DNA of 64,000 bases from Devosia sp. ZB163 (GTDB taxonomy: Bacteria; Pseudomonadota; Alphaproteobacteria; Rhizobiales; Devosiaceae), in assembly GCF_028613635.1 (NCBI RefSeq), contig NZ_JAQRMY010000002.1:1054001-1118000 (forward strand), given 5' to 3'. Shown here piece after piece: positions 27,571 through 34,161 of this stretch. The position numbers and the translations under genes are program-made. The notes beneath the pieces were generated by a model that was not told the DNA's origin, searched no databases, and was given only the letters and a program-made list of their open reading frames with translations. The number at the start of each line of letters is the position of its first letter. Position 1 is the first letter of the stretch.

Positions 27571-27647
27571 CAGCCATACTTTCCGTAGCGGCCTTGCGGC
27601 CAAAAACCAAGAACCGCGCGAGTCACCTCGGGCGGCTGGGGATGCGG

Positions 27648-27676
27648 TATCTAATGGCTTGCCTCCACCATTGCAA
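27648..27676 (-). promoter_or_regulatory. Candidate promoter of secE-nusG
   Basis: On the minus strand TTGCAA (27671-27676) and TAGATA (27648-27653) are spaced by 17 bases, about 80 bases before the secE start. A perfect TTGACA hexamer also lies at 27695-27700, but no good -10 follows it at normal spacing. Confidence 0.4.
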
Positions 27677-27815
27677 CCCCCGATGACGCTTCCGTGTCAA
27701 CTCCTCGCGATCCGGCTCGGCCACACCGGGCCTGGACGTCCGCACCCAGGAGGAACTCTCGAAGGGCACAACGAGCGCGCTCTGGCCGATCGTCAGAGAT
27801 GTCGGGAGATGCAGG

Positions 27816-27891
27816 TGGCAGGGGCAGCAGGACTTGAACCCGCGACCCTCGGTTTTGGAGACCGATGCTCTACCAACTGAGCTATACCCCT
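27816..27891 (-). tRNA. tRNA-Trp (anticodon CCA)
   Basis: A 76-base tRNA on the minus strand with encoded 3' CCA. It opens AGGGGTATAGCTCAGTTGG, has the anticodon loop CTCCAAA on a TCGGT/ACCGA stem, and a T-arm with GGTTCAAGTCC. It lies upstream of secE, its usual place in proteobacteria. Confidence 0.97.
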
Positions 27892-28037
27892 AAACCTGCG
27901 GCCCTCCCTCTACTGAAAAGGTGGGAGCTTCGCAAGTGGCAAGCGTGCACAGTTGAGTGCCTGTCGAAAAGCCAAGCCCGGCAGCAGGGCCGGGCCAGTC
28001 TCAGTTCCCCTCTCGCAGTCGGCGCCGCTGGTCACCC
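27892..28037. other. Intergenic stretch after tRNA-Trp, nothing assigned
   Basis: No gene, clear promoter or terminator was identified here. It joins the small DUF1127-like ORF on the minus strand to the tRNA-Trp gene, also minus. Many alphaproteobacteria have a tuf gene next to this tRNA; none is present. Confidence 0.5.
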
Positions 28038-28205
28038 TCAGGATCGACAGGGATAGCTCCCGCCCGGCGCGCCAATATCGGCACGAAGGTACGGGCTGAG
28101 GTCGCGTATGTCGGTGAGTTGGTGGGCGGGGCGGCCGGCGGGCACGAGGCGCGCCAGCCATTGCCAGCGTGCGCGGTGGGCCGGGCCGGTATCTCGATAG
28201 AGCAT
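28038..28205 (-). CDS. Small DUF1127-like protein (55 residues)
   Basis: A short ORF opening MLYRDTGPAHRARW, with GGAG 6 bases before the ATG at 28203-28205. Its second half, LTDIRDLSPYLRADIGAP, follows the DUF1127 pattern of an Asp/Leu-rich helix ending in a DIG motif. DUF1127 proteins are small basic proteins, some shown in alphaproteobacteria to bind RNA. It is divergent from the GcvA-type LysR gene, an arrangement common for this pair. The Arg-rich front half is short compared with typical members, so the call is moderate. Confidence 0.55.
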   Translation of the reverse strand: MLYRDTGPAHRARWQWLARLVPAGRPAHQLTDIRDLSPYLRADIGAPGGSYPCRS

Positions 28206-28256
28206 CTCAATCTCCATTCGCTTTCGATGCGTTGAAGCAGAGATGCGTCACCAAGG

Positions 28257-28275
28257 CTTTGAATTCCAACCAAAG
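28257..28275. promoter_or_regulatory. Candidate LysR-type operator between DUF1127-like and LysR genes
   Basis: CTTTG-AATTCCAAC-CAAAG is an inverted repeat of 5 bases with 9 between. It fits the T-N11-A form typical of LysR-family sites and lies in the 97-base divergent gap, 28 bases before the regulator start. Confidence 0.4.
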
Positions 28276-28302
28276 GTCGAGTATCGTGCATAAGGAGGCC
28301 TT

Positions 28303-29190
28303 ATGCCAGATTACCTTCCCCCGCTCGCCGCGATCCGCGTGTTCGAAGCTGCGGCCCGTCACCTGAGCTTTACGCGGGCGGCTGCGGAACTGGGGATGAC
28401 CCAGGCCGCCGTGAGCTACCAGATCAAGGTGCTGGAAGAACGCGTCGGCGCGCCCCTGTTCCTGAGGCGCCCGCGCGAGGTTGTACTGACGGCCGCCGGA
28501 CTTCGCCTTGCTCCCGAGGTCACCCGTTCCTTCGAGATCCTGCGGGGAGCTTTCGAGGAGTTGGGAGAGCGCGAGGGCGGCATGCTCATCGTCAACACCA
28601 TGCACACCTTCGCCTCGCAATGGCTGGCGCCGAGGCTGGGCGTGTTCCAGATGCAGCATCCCGATATCGCCGTGCGGCTCGAGGTCATGCAGCGCCTCGT
28701 CGATTTCTCGCGCGAGGAGGTCGATATCGTCGTTCGGGCCGGCAAGGGCAACTGGCCGGGTCTCGTCGCCATCAAGCTCATCGATGTCCGGTTCACGCCG
28801 ATGCTCTCGCCCGAACTGGCAGCCTCCATCGGTGGCGTGCACGAACCGGCCGATATCCTGAAGCTGCCCCTGCTCGATTCGAAGGACCCCTGGTGGATTA
28901 CCTGGCTGACCGCCAACAACCTGCCCACCGATGTGCTCGAGCGCCAAACGCTCCCCTCGATGAACATGCAGACCCTCGACGCCGCCGCCGCGATGGCCGG
29001 CCAGGGCGTAACCCTGCTCACCCCAGAGTACTTCCGGCGTGAAGTCGCCGACGGTCGCCTCATCCAGCCATTCGACCAGGTTATCGACGAGGGAAACGCC
29101 TACTGGCTGGCCTACCCGGAAAGCCGCCGCAACGTGCCCAAGATCAGGGCCTTCCGTGACTGGATCGTGAAGGAAGCCGCCGGCGCTTGA
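28303..29190 (+). CDS. LysR-family transcriptional regulator, GcvA type
   Basis: A 295-residue DNA-binding regulator. The N-terminal winged helix-turn-helix spans about residues 6-64 (IRVFEAAARHLSFTRAAAELGMTQAAVSYQIKVLEE), and the C-terminal periplasmic-binding-like effector domain covers about 90-290 with the group's QTLDAAAAMAGQGVTLL segment. GGAGG lies 4 bases before the ATG. It is placed divergently from the small DUF1127-like ORF, which is the likeliest target, plus possibly itself. The effector is unknown. Confidence 0.88.
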   Translation: MPDYLPPLAAIRVFEAAARHLSFTRAAAELGMTQAAVSYQIKVLEERVGAPLFLRRPREVVLTAAGLRLAPEVTRSFEILRGAFEELGEREGGMLIVNTMHTFASQWLAPRLGVFQMQHPDIAVRLEVMQRLVDFSREEVDIVVRAGKGNWPGLVAIKLIDVRFTPMLSPELAASIGGVHEPADILKLPLLDSKDPWWITWLTANNLPTDVLERQTLPSMNMQTLDAAAAMAGQGVTLLTPEYFRREVADGRLIQPFDQVIDEGNAYWLAYPESRRNVPKIRAFRDWIVKEAAGA

Positions 29191-29286
29191 GTGATATACA
29201 TACGCTCCGCCCCCCAACCTCGTATGCTGGGCGGGAAGGAATGTCGTAGCCGGAAGGGCATCAACACGCCTCGCTGAGGATCGCAC

Positions 29287-29961
29287 ATGAGGAAAGGCGC
29301 AGAACGTCGAAGCTGGTTTGCCCGCCGCGAATCCACCAGGCGCAGCGCGGCCCGTCATCTCATTATCTGCGCGGTGTGGGTGGCACCGCTGCTGGGCATC
29401 GGCGCGGCAGGTGCAGTTGACACCTTCTCCCTGCGCTCCTCGCTCTACTACTCGGCTGTCGAAGCTGACTACCACCCAGGCGAGGACGCCCAGTTTCGCG
29501 ACATCAAGGGGAACGTGCTCGCTGCCGGCTCGCGGCAGTTCGTCGAGGCTGCGTCGATCGAAGGTACCGCGGAGCTCGCGGATGGCACGATCCTCAACTT
29601 CGACCGGATCATCCGCGGCGAAGTCCGCTGGCGCCGCGTCAGTGCCCCCCACGGAATAGATGCGCGCGGCTGTGCCCTCGTGCCGTTCCGGTCCGCCGCG
29701 GTCGATCCTGACCTCGTCCCCCTCGGCTCCCGGCTGCTCATTGCCGAGACCCGCGGCATCCGCCTTCCCGGCGGCGGAACCCACGACGGCATCTGGGTTG
29801 CCACCGATACGGGCGAAAAGATCAAGGGACGCAGAATCGACCTGTTCACGGGGCGCGGGAAAGCCTCGATGGCCACCATCGAGAAAGTCGGGATAGACTA
29901 TCTGGACCCCGTCCAGGTCCGTGTCGTTGGCCGCGGCGCAAGCTGTCCGCAAAGGCACTGA
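29287..29961 (+). CDS. Membrane-anchored or secreted 3D-domain protein
   Basis: A 224-residue protein with an Arg-rich N-terminus, one hydrophobic segment (residues 24-44) and an exported remainder. The C-terminal part has the 3D-domain pattern named for its aspartates: HDGIWVATDTGEKIKGRRIDLFTG (about residues 162-185), as found in MltA-type lytic transglycosylases and Rpf/YocH-like wall proteins. A role in peptidoglycan turnover is inferred; no other catalytic domain is seen. The stop lies 10 bases from the convergent tRNA-Gly. Confidence 0.72.
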   Translation: MRKGAERRSWFARRESTRRSAARHLIICAVWVAPLLGIGAAGAVDTFSLRSSLYYSAVEADYHPGEDAQFRDIKGNVLAAGSRQFVEAASIEGTAELADGTILNFDRIIRGEVRWRRVSAPHGIDARGCALVPFRSAAVDPDLVPLGSRLLIAETRGIRLPGGGTHDGIWVATDTGEKIKGRRIDLFTGRGKASMATIEKVGIDYLDPVQVRVVGRGASCPQRH

Positions 29962-29971
29962 AGGGGGAAAC

Positions 29972-30045
29972 TGGAGCGGGTGAAGGGAATCGAACCCTCG
30001 TATTCAGCTTGGAAGGCTGCTGCTCTACCATTGAGCTACACCCGC
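29972..30045 (-). tRNA. tRNA-Gly (anticodon TCC)
   Basis: A 74-base tRNA with encoded CCA. Acceptor GCGGGTG pairs with CACCCGC, the anticodon loop is CTTCCAA on a CAGC/GCTG stem, and the T-arm is GAGGGTTCGATTCCCTT. It is convergent to the 3D-domain gene. Confidence 0.97.
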
Positions 30046-30148
30046 GCCGGGCGGATCGCTTTTAGTGGCTGATGCGCCGGACTGGCAAGCCTCTTCAATC
30101 CCGCTATTGTGCATTGTCAGCAAGCTTGTGCCGGAGTCACCCTCCCGT

Positions 30149-30544
30149 ATGCGTGCCGTGGCTACCCTCGCGCTCCTGCCGCTCCTCGCGGCTCCCGCCC
30201 CGGCCGTTGCCGAGGAGGCCGGCTTCATGCTCTGCGAGGCCCTGCCCCACATCACCTGCGTGCTCTCGGGCGACAGCTTCTACCTGCGCGGCGAGTTGAT
30301 CGTGCTGTCGGACGCGGAGGCACCGGCCCGCTACACTTCGGCCTGCCCCGCCGCCTCCAATCGCTCCTGGCTCGCTGCCCTTAAACTGCGCGACCTCCTG
30401 AATGCCGGCCCCTTCGACCTGGGCGAAGCAAACGAGGCCGATCTCCGCCTGGTAACCCGCCACGGACGATCGATCGGCGAGCAACTGATCGAAGCCGGCC
30501 TCGCAAAGGCCCGAAGCACCGAGCGTGCGAGTTGGTGTGAGTAG
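30149..30544 (+). CDS. Secreted SNase-like (thermonuclease-fold) protein, probably catalytically weak or inactive
   Basis: A 131-residue protein beginning with a signal peptide (MRAVATLALLPLLAAPAPAVA). The mature part resembles the staphylococcal-nuclease fold: VLSGDSFYLRGELIVLSDAEAPA corresponds to the usual VxDGDTxxLxGxxIRLxGIDAPE, and the C-terminus GRSIGEQLIEAGLAKA matches the family's last helix. The Arg and Glu usual in the active site are not seen at the expected places, so nuclease activity is doubtful. A longer frame begins at 30065, but the signal peptide decides the start. It lies between two tRNA genes. Confidence 0.6.
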   Translation: MRAVATLALLPLLAAPAPAVAEEAGFMLCEALPHITCVLSGDSFYLRGELIVLSDAEAPARYTSACPAASNRSWLAALKLRDLLNAGPFDLGEANEADLRLVTRHGRSIGEQLIEAGLAKARSTERASWCE

Positions 30545-30700
30545 CCGCCCCATCGCTATCGGTCGCCGGGCCCCGTGCCTCGCGGCGAACAAGCCCAGTC
30601 GCGGGCCTACACCGAACAGAAAGAGAGCATGAGCCAGCCAGCCCAGAGGTCGGCGGGCAACTTTCCGCAAGGCTCTGTAACGACTACCAATTTCAGGGAG

Positions 30701-30785
30701 TGGTGGAGGGGACTGGATTCGAACCAGTGTACGCTAAGCGAGCAGATTTACAGTCTGCCGGATTTAACCACTCTCCCACCCCTCC
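30701..30785 (-). tRNA. tRNA-Tyr (anticodon GTA)
   Basis: An 85-base class II tRNA with a long variable arm and encoded CCA. Acceptor GGAGGGG pairs with CCCCTCC, and the anticodon loop is ACTGTAAAT. It lies upstream of rlmB on the opposite strand. Confidence 0.96.
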
Positions 30786-30937
30786 ACAGAGCCGGAGAAA
30801 CGATCGGCGCCCGTCCCCGGGCGCGTCGTCGGGGCGGTATATGTAGGGGCGCCGCCCGCCTGTCAACACCCAATCGGCGCTTTGCCCAGGAGCTGGCTTG
30901 TCTTGCTGCGGGACATCAAAACCGCTAGGGCATCCCT

Positions 30938-31693
30938 ATGAGCCGCAACAAATTCCCGCCCAAGCCGAAGTACGACCCGGATACCGGTCCGGTCTATCTC
31001 TACGGCCTTCACACCGTGCGCGCGGCGCTCGACAATCCACTCCGGGAGAAGCGGGCCCTGCTGGTCACGCCGAACGCGCTCATGCGCCTCCAGGAAGGCG
31101 GCGCGCCGGTCACGATGAGGTACACCGAAACCACGCCGAAGGAGCTCGATCGGCTGCTTGGCGCCGATGCGGTGCACCAGGGCGTGGCGCTGGAGGTCGA
31201 CCCGGTGAGCCGGTTCGGGCTTGCCGACATCCGGGACATGCGCCTCGTCGTCGTGCTCGATCAGCTCACCGATCCGCATAATGTCGGTGCAATCCTCCGC
31301 ACCGCCTGCGCGTTCGGCGCAGATGCCGTGGTGACGACCGCCCGCCATTCTCCCCGCGAGACCGGTGTCATGGCCAAGGCCGCCTCGGGCGCCCTCGACC
31401 TCGTGCCGATGATCGAGGTCAGGAACCTGGGCGACGCCATCGAGACGCTCAAGCAGCGCGGCCTCACCGTGCTCGGATTCGATTCCGAGGCCCCTGCTCC
31501 GCTTCGGCCACGTACCGGCAACGATCCAATTGCGATCGTGCTCGGAGCCGAGGGCAAGGGCCTGAGGCAACGCACCCGCGAACTCTGCGACGAGATGGTG
31601 CGCCTCGACATGCCGGGGCCGATCAAGTCGCTGAACGTGTCGAATGCCGCGGCGATCGCGCTCTTCGCCGCCACGGCCGGCCGCAGCGAGTAA
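30938..31693 (+). CDS. rlmB: 23S rRNA 2'-O-ribose methyltransferase RlmB-like (TrmH/SpoU family)
   Basis: A 251-residue knotted methyltransferase. The N-terminal substrate-binding domain is followed by the SpoU domain with motif 1 LDQLTDPHNVGAILRTACAFGADAVV, motif 2 IVLGAEGKGLRQRT and motif 3 LNVSNAAAIALF. RlmB methylates G2251 in E. coli 23S rRNA; TrmH relatives act on tRNA, so target specificity is inferred from the overall form and is not certain. A bidirectional hairpin terminator starts at its stop codon. Confidence 0.85.
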   Translation: MSRNKFPPKPKYDPDTGPVYLYGLHTVRAALDNPLREKRALLVTPNALMRLQEGGAPVTMRYTETTPKELDRLLGADAVHQGVALEVDPVSRFGLADIRDMRLVVVLDQLTDPHNVGAILRTACAFGADAVVTTARHSPRETGVMAKAASGALDLVPMIEVRNLGDAIETLKQRGLTVLGFDSEAPAPLRPRTGNDPIAIVLGAEGKGLRQRTRELCDEMVRLDMPGPIKSLNVSNAAAIALFAATAGRSE

Positions 31694-31714
31694 GGGCCGG
31701 GACTAGCCCGGCCC
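31694..31714. terminator. Hairpin terminator after rlmB, probably bidirectional
   Basis: GGGCCGGG-ACTAG-CCCGGCCC gives a perfect 8-base-pair stem directly after the rlmB stop, followed on the plus strand by CCTTCGTT. It also lies 6 bases past the stop of the convergent lipoprotein gene, so it may serve both. Confidence 0.6.
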
Positions 31715-31720
31715 CTTCGT

Positions 31721-33130
31721 TCAGGGCAGCGTGCAACGCACCATCGCGGTGCCGTTGATGCTGATGGCATCCGGACCCGCCTGGACGATCTCCACGCTCT
31801 TGTCGCCCGCCTTCAGCGTCGCCTTGTCGCCGGTAGCCGGAACGGCATCGACGAGGAGGATGTCGCTCCCCTGCCGCAGGCTGATCTTCGTGATCACGGC
31901 GTAGCCGCTGCTGCCGGGCTGGTCCACGGCGCCGCACGCAGCGTAGTCAGGCGCCCACACACCCAGGTAGCCGATCTCATCGGTCTTGGCCCCGACGGCG
32001 AGGCGCGTATCGGGCTTGAGCCCGCTGGCGGGCAGGATGCCCATTGCCGGGGTCGTCATCACCGGCTCGGTGGCCGCAGTAGCCGCAGCCGCGGCATCGG
32101 CTGCACCCTTGCTTTCGGCCTCGCTCGCCGCGGGTTTTGCTTCTGCCGCGGTAACTGCACCGGCAGCGTCCGCGCCCCCCTTGGCCTCGGCGGCCGCCGC
32201 GCTGGCAGCGGCCTCCTCTGTCGTGGATGTGGCCGTAGAAGCGGCGACTTCGGCCGACGATTCGATCTGGGCAGCGGCAATAGCCGCAGCAGCATCGGCA
32301 GCACCCTTGGCTCCCGCAGCCGTGACAGGCTTGGCGGCAGCCGCAGCCTCAGCTGCCTTCTTCTCTTCCGCTGCCTTGGCGGCAGCAGCAGCCTCGGCTG
32401 CCTTCTTCTCTTCCGCTGCCTTGGCGGCAGCAGCAGCCTCGGCTGCCTTCTTCTCCTCCGCAGCCTTGGCGGCAGCGGCGGCCTCGGCTGCCTTCTTCTC
32501 TTCCGCAGCCTTGGCGGCGGCGGCAGCCTCAGCTGCCTTCTTCTCTTCCGCTGCCTTGGCGGCAGCGGCAGCCTCAACTGCCTTCTTCTCTTCCGCTGCC
32601 TTGGCGGCGGCGGCAGCATCAGCCGCCTTCTTCTCTTCCGCAGCCTTGGCGGCGGCAGCGGCCTCAGCCGCCTTCTTCTCCTCCGCAGCCTTGGCAGCAG
32701 CGGCAGCCTCGGCTGCCTTCTTCTCCTCCGCAGCCTTGGCGGCGGCGGCAGCCTCAGCCGCCTTCTTCTCTTCCGCAGCCTTGGCGGCGGCGGCAGCCTC
32801 AGCCGCCCTCTTCTCCTCCGCAGCCTTGGCGGCGGCAGCGGCATCGGCCGCCTTCTTCTCTTTTGCAGCCTTGGCAGCAGCTGCCTCAGCCGCCTTGGCG
32901 TCGGCGGCGGCCTTGTCCGCAGCAGCCTTTTCCTCAGCAGCCTTCTTCTCCGCCGCCGCCTTCTCGGCCGCTGCGGTGTCGGTGGCTGCGGCCGGAGCCG
33001 CAGGCGACTCTGCCGCCGGCGTCGTCGCGGCGGGAGGCGGTGGTGGTGGCGCTGAGTTGTTGCCGCAAGCAGCGAGCAACAGCCCCAGCGATAGTGCTGC
33101 GGAAACAGCCAGAAGGCGGATTTTTCTCAT
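31721..33130 (-). CDS. Alanine-rich repeat lipoprotein
   Basis: A 469-residue protein with a lipoprotein signal: a hydrophobic segment ending in the lipobox LAAC (Cys at residue 22). Residues 87-266 are twelve 15-residue units of the type KAAEEKKAAEAAAAA, predicted to form one long charged Ala-rich helix or coiled coil. A second low-complexity Ala/Glu part follows to about residue 355, then a C-terminal domain (GYLGVWAPDYAACGAVD through MVRCTLP) with two cysteines. An envelope-spanning tether with a peptidoglycan- or ligand-facing end is inferred; similar TolA-like helices exist. GAGGAAAA precedes the ATG at 33128-33130. Confidence 0.75.
   Translation of the reverse strand: MRKIRLLAVSAALSLGLLLAACGNNSAPPPPPPAATTPAAESPAAPAAATDTAAAEKAAAEKKAAEEKAAADKAAADAKAAEAAAAKAAKEKKAADAAAAAKAAEEKRAAEAAAAAKAAEEKKAAEAAAAAKAAEEKKAAEAAAAAKAAEEKKAAEAAAAAKAAEEKKAADAAAAAKAAEEKKAVEAAAAAKAAEEKKAAEAAAAAKAAEEKKAAEAAAAAKAAEEKKAAEAAAAAKAAEEKKAAEAAAAAKAAEEKKAAEAAAAAKPVTAAGAKGAADAAAAIAAAQIESSAEVAASTATSTTEEAAASAAAAEAKGGADAAGAVTAAEAKPAASEAESKGAADAAAAATAATEPVMTTPAMGILPASGLKPDTRLAVGAKTDEIGYLGVWAPDYAACGAVDQPGSSGYAVITKISLRQGSDILLVDAVPATGDKATLKAGDKSVEIVQAGPDAISINGTAMVRCTLP
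32333..32872 (-). repeat. Twelve in-frame 45-base tandem repeats
   Basis: Within the lipoprotein gene, twelve contiguous 45-base units each encode a 15-residue Lys/Glu/Ala unit. The unit nearest the protein N-terminus has diverged (KAAKEKKAAD), the others differ mainly by single synonymous or conservative changes. The repeats are coding and have no spacers. Copy number could vary between strains by slippage or recombination. Confidence 0.9.
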
Positions 33131-33203
33131 CTTTTGCTTTTCCTCAAGACAAGCCGTCGGGCGACTTGGGATACCCTCCATCACGCCCGATCCCCAAGCG
33201 AAG

Positions 33204-33959
33204 TCAACTGCCCGCCACCGCGACGACGACATTCACCGTCGCTGCGACGATCACCGTATTGAAAAAGAACGCGAAAACCCCGTGCAGGGTGACAAGCCTG
33301 CGCATTCTGGCCGACGAGACCGCAACGTCAGCGACCTGCGCTGTCATCCCGAGCACATAGGCGAAGTAGAGAAAGGCTTGGCCGTCCGGCCGCTCATCGC
33401 CAGGAAACTCCAACCCGCCGAGCACCTTGGAGGTCTCCTGCGTGTCATCCAGGTAGTACACGTGAGCGTAGTGAAGTGCAGCCATGGTGTGCACTGTGAA
33501 CCAGCCGAGCAACACCGACACGACGCTGATTGTAATCGCGAGCTGGTCCCTGCCCTCACCGCTGTTGAGGGTGAGAAACAGCGTCGCCACCGCGACGATC
33601 ACCACCAGCACGACAATTCCGAAGATCGCCGCAACGGGCACATCGGCTTCATCCGGTCGCTGGTAGAGGAAGTCGGCCGTCAGCCGCGGAAACTCTATCG
33701 CGACAAGCGTCAGGTAGGTGACGAACATGGCATTCGCGCCGACTGCCACCGCGTAGCGAGGCAGCACCAGCAGAGTAGCCGCAAACACAGCTATGCCCAC
33801 AACCGCTGCCCACGCGAAGGCTGCGTGCCGCGGCAGACCAGCGATAGCCGACTTGGTCCTCTGTCGCCTAGCCAAATGGCTCTCCGAGGAATCACTGCCT
33901 GCCGAACATTGGCATCTCGCTCGGCCGGCATCCAGTCCACGCATAACCTCGCCACTCAT
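33204..33959 (-). CDS. DUF1345 family integral membrane protein
   Basis: A 251-residue protein with about five hydrophobic segments. Recognised by the family features VVSVLLGWFTVHTMAALHYAHVYY and GMTAQVADVAVSSARMRRLVTLHGVFAFFFNTVIV. DUF1345 has no known function. The start is uncertain: ATG codons at residues 1 and 6 both precede a hydrophilic region before the first membrane segment. It is divergent from the ABC importer and 73 bases upstream of the lipoprotein gene in the same direction. Confidence 0.75.
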   Translation of the reverse strand: MSGEVMRGLDAGRARCQCSAGSDSSESHLARRQRTKSAIAGLPRHAAFAWAAVVGIAVFAATLLVLPRYAVAVGANAMFVTYLTLVAIEFPRLTADFLYQRPDEADVPVAAIFGIVVLVVIVAVATLFLTLNSGEGRDQLAITISVVSVLLGWFTVHTMAALHYAHVYYLDDTQETSKVLGGLEFPGDERPDGQAFLYFAYVLGMTAQVADVAVSSARMRRLVTLHGVFAFFFNTVIVAATVNVVVAVAGS

Positions 33960-33995
33960 AGCCTAAAGTGGGACGCCACGATGCCGGCACCAGCA

Positions 33996-34050
33996 TTGAC
34001 ACATCTCTTCCGCAGACTGAATACTTGAAGCATTGGAACGCAATGTTCCA
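33996..34050 (+). promoter_or_regulatory. Promoter and candidate operator of the peptide ABC importer operon
   Basis: TTGACA (33996-34001) and AATACT (34020-34025) are spaced by 18 bases. About 9 bases after the -10 lies a perfect 17-base palindrome TGGAAC-GCAAT-GTTCCA (34034-34050), so it would cover the transcription start. A weaker related repeat (ATGGG...CCCAT, 34054-34074) follows. This fits repressor control; no regulator gene is adjacent. Confidence 0.5.
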
Positions 34051-34161
34051 GATATGGGACGCTGTACTGCCCATTGAAACAAGTATAGCGCCTCCGGAGG
34101 AGGAGGCGGTTGTGCGCGGCGACAAACAACAAGTCGACCCGCTCTGGAGGAGAAGCTAGCT

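Noticed and set aside
28001-28291. 96-codon minus-strand frame in the gap upstream of the LysR gene
   Set aside because: The alternative frame at 28038-28205 has a better ribosome-binding site and DUF1127-like sequence; this one has neither.
32333-32872. Regular repeats considered as a CRISPR array
   Set aside because: Units are contiguous 45-base in-frame coding repeats without spacers and lie inside a lipoprotein gene.
31986-34028. Long open frame of 680 codons on the plus strand
   Set aside because: It is the complement of the GC-rich Ala repeat gene and of the DUF1345 gene; low-complexity Ala/Ser translation and no ribosome-binding site.
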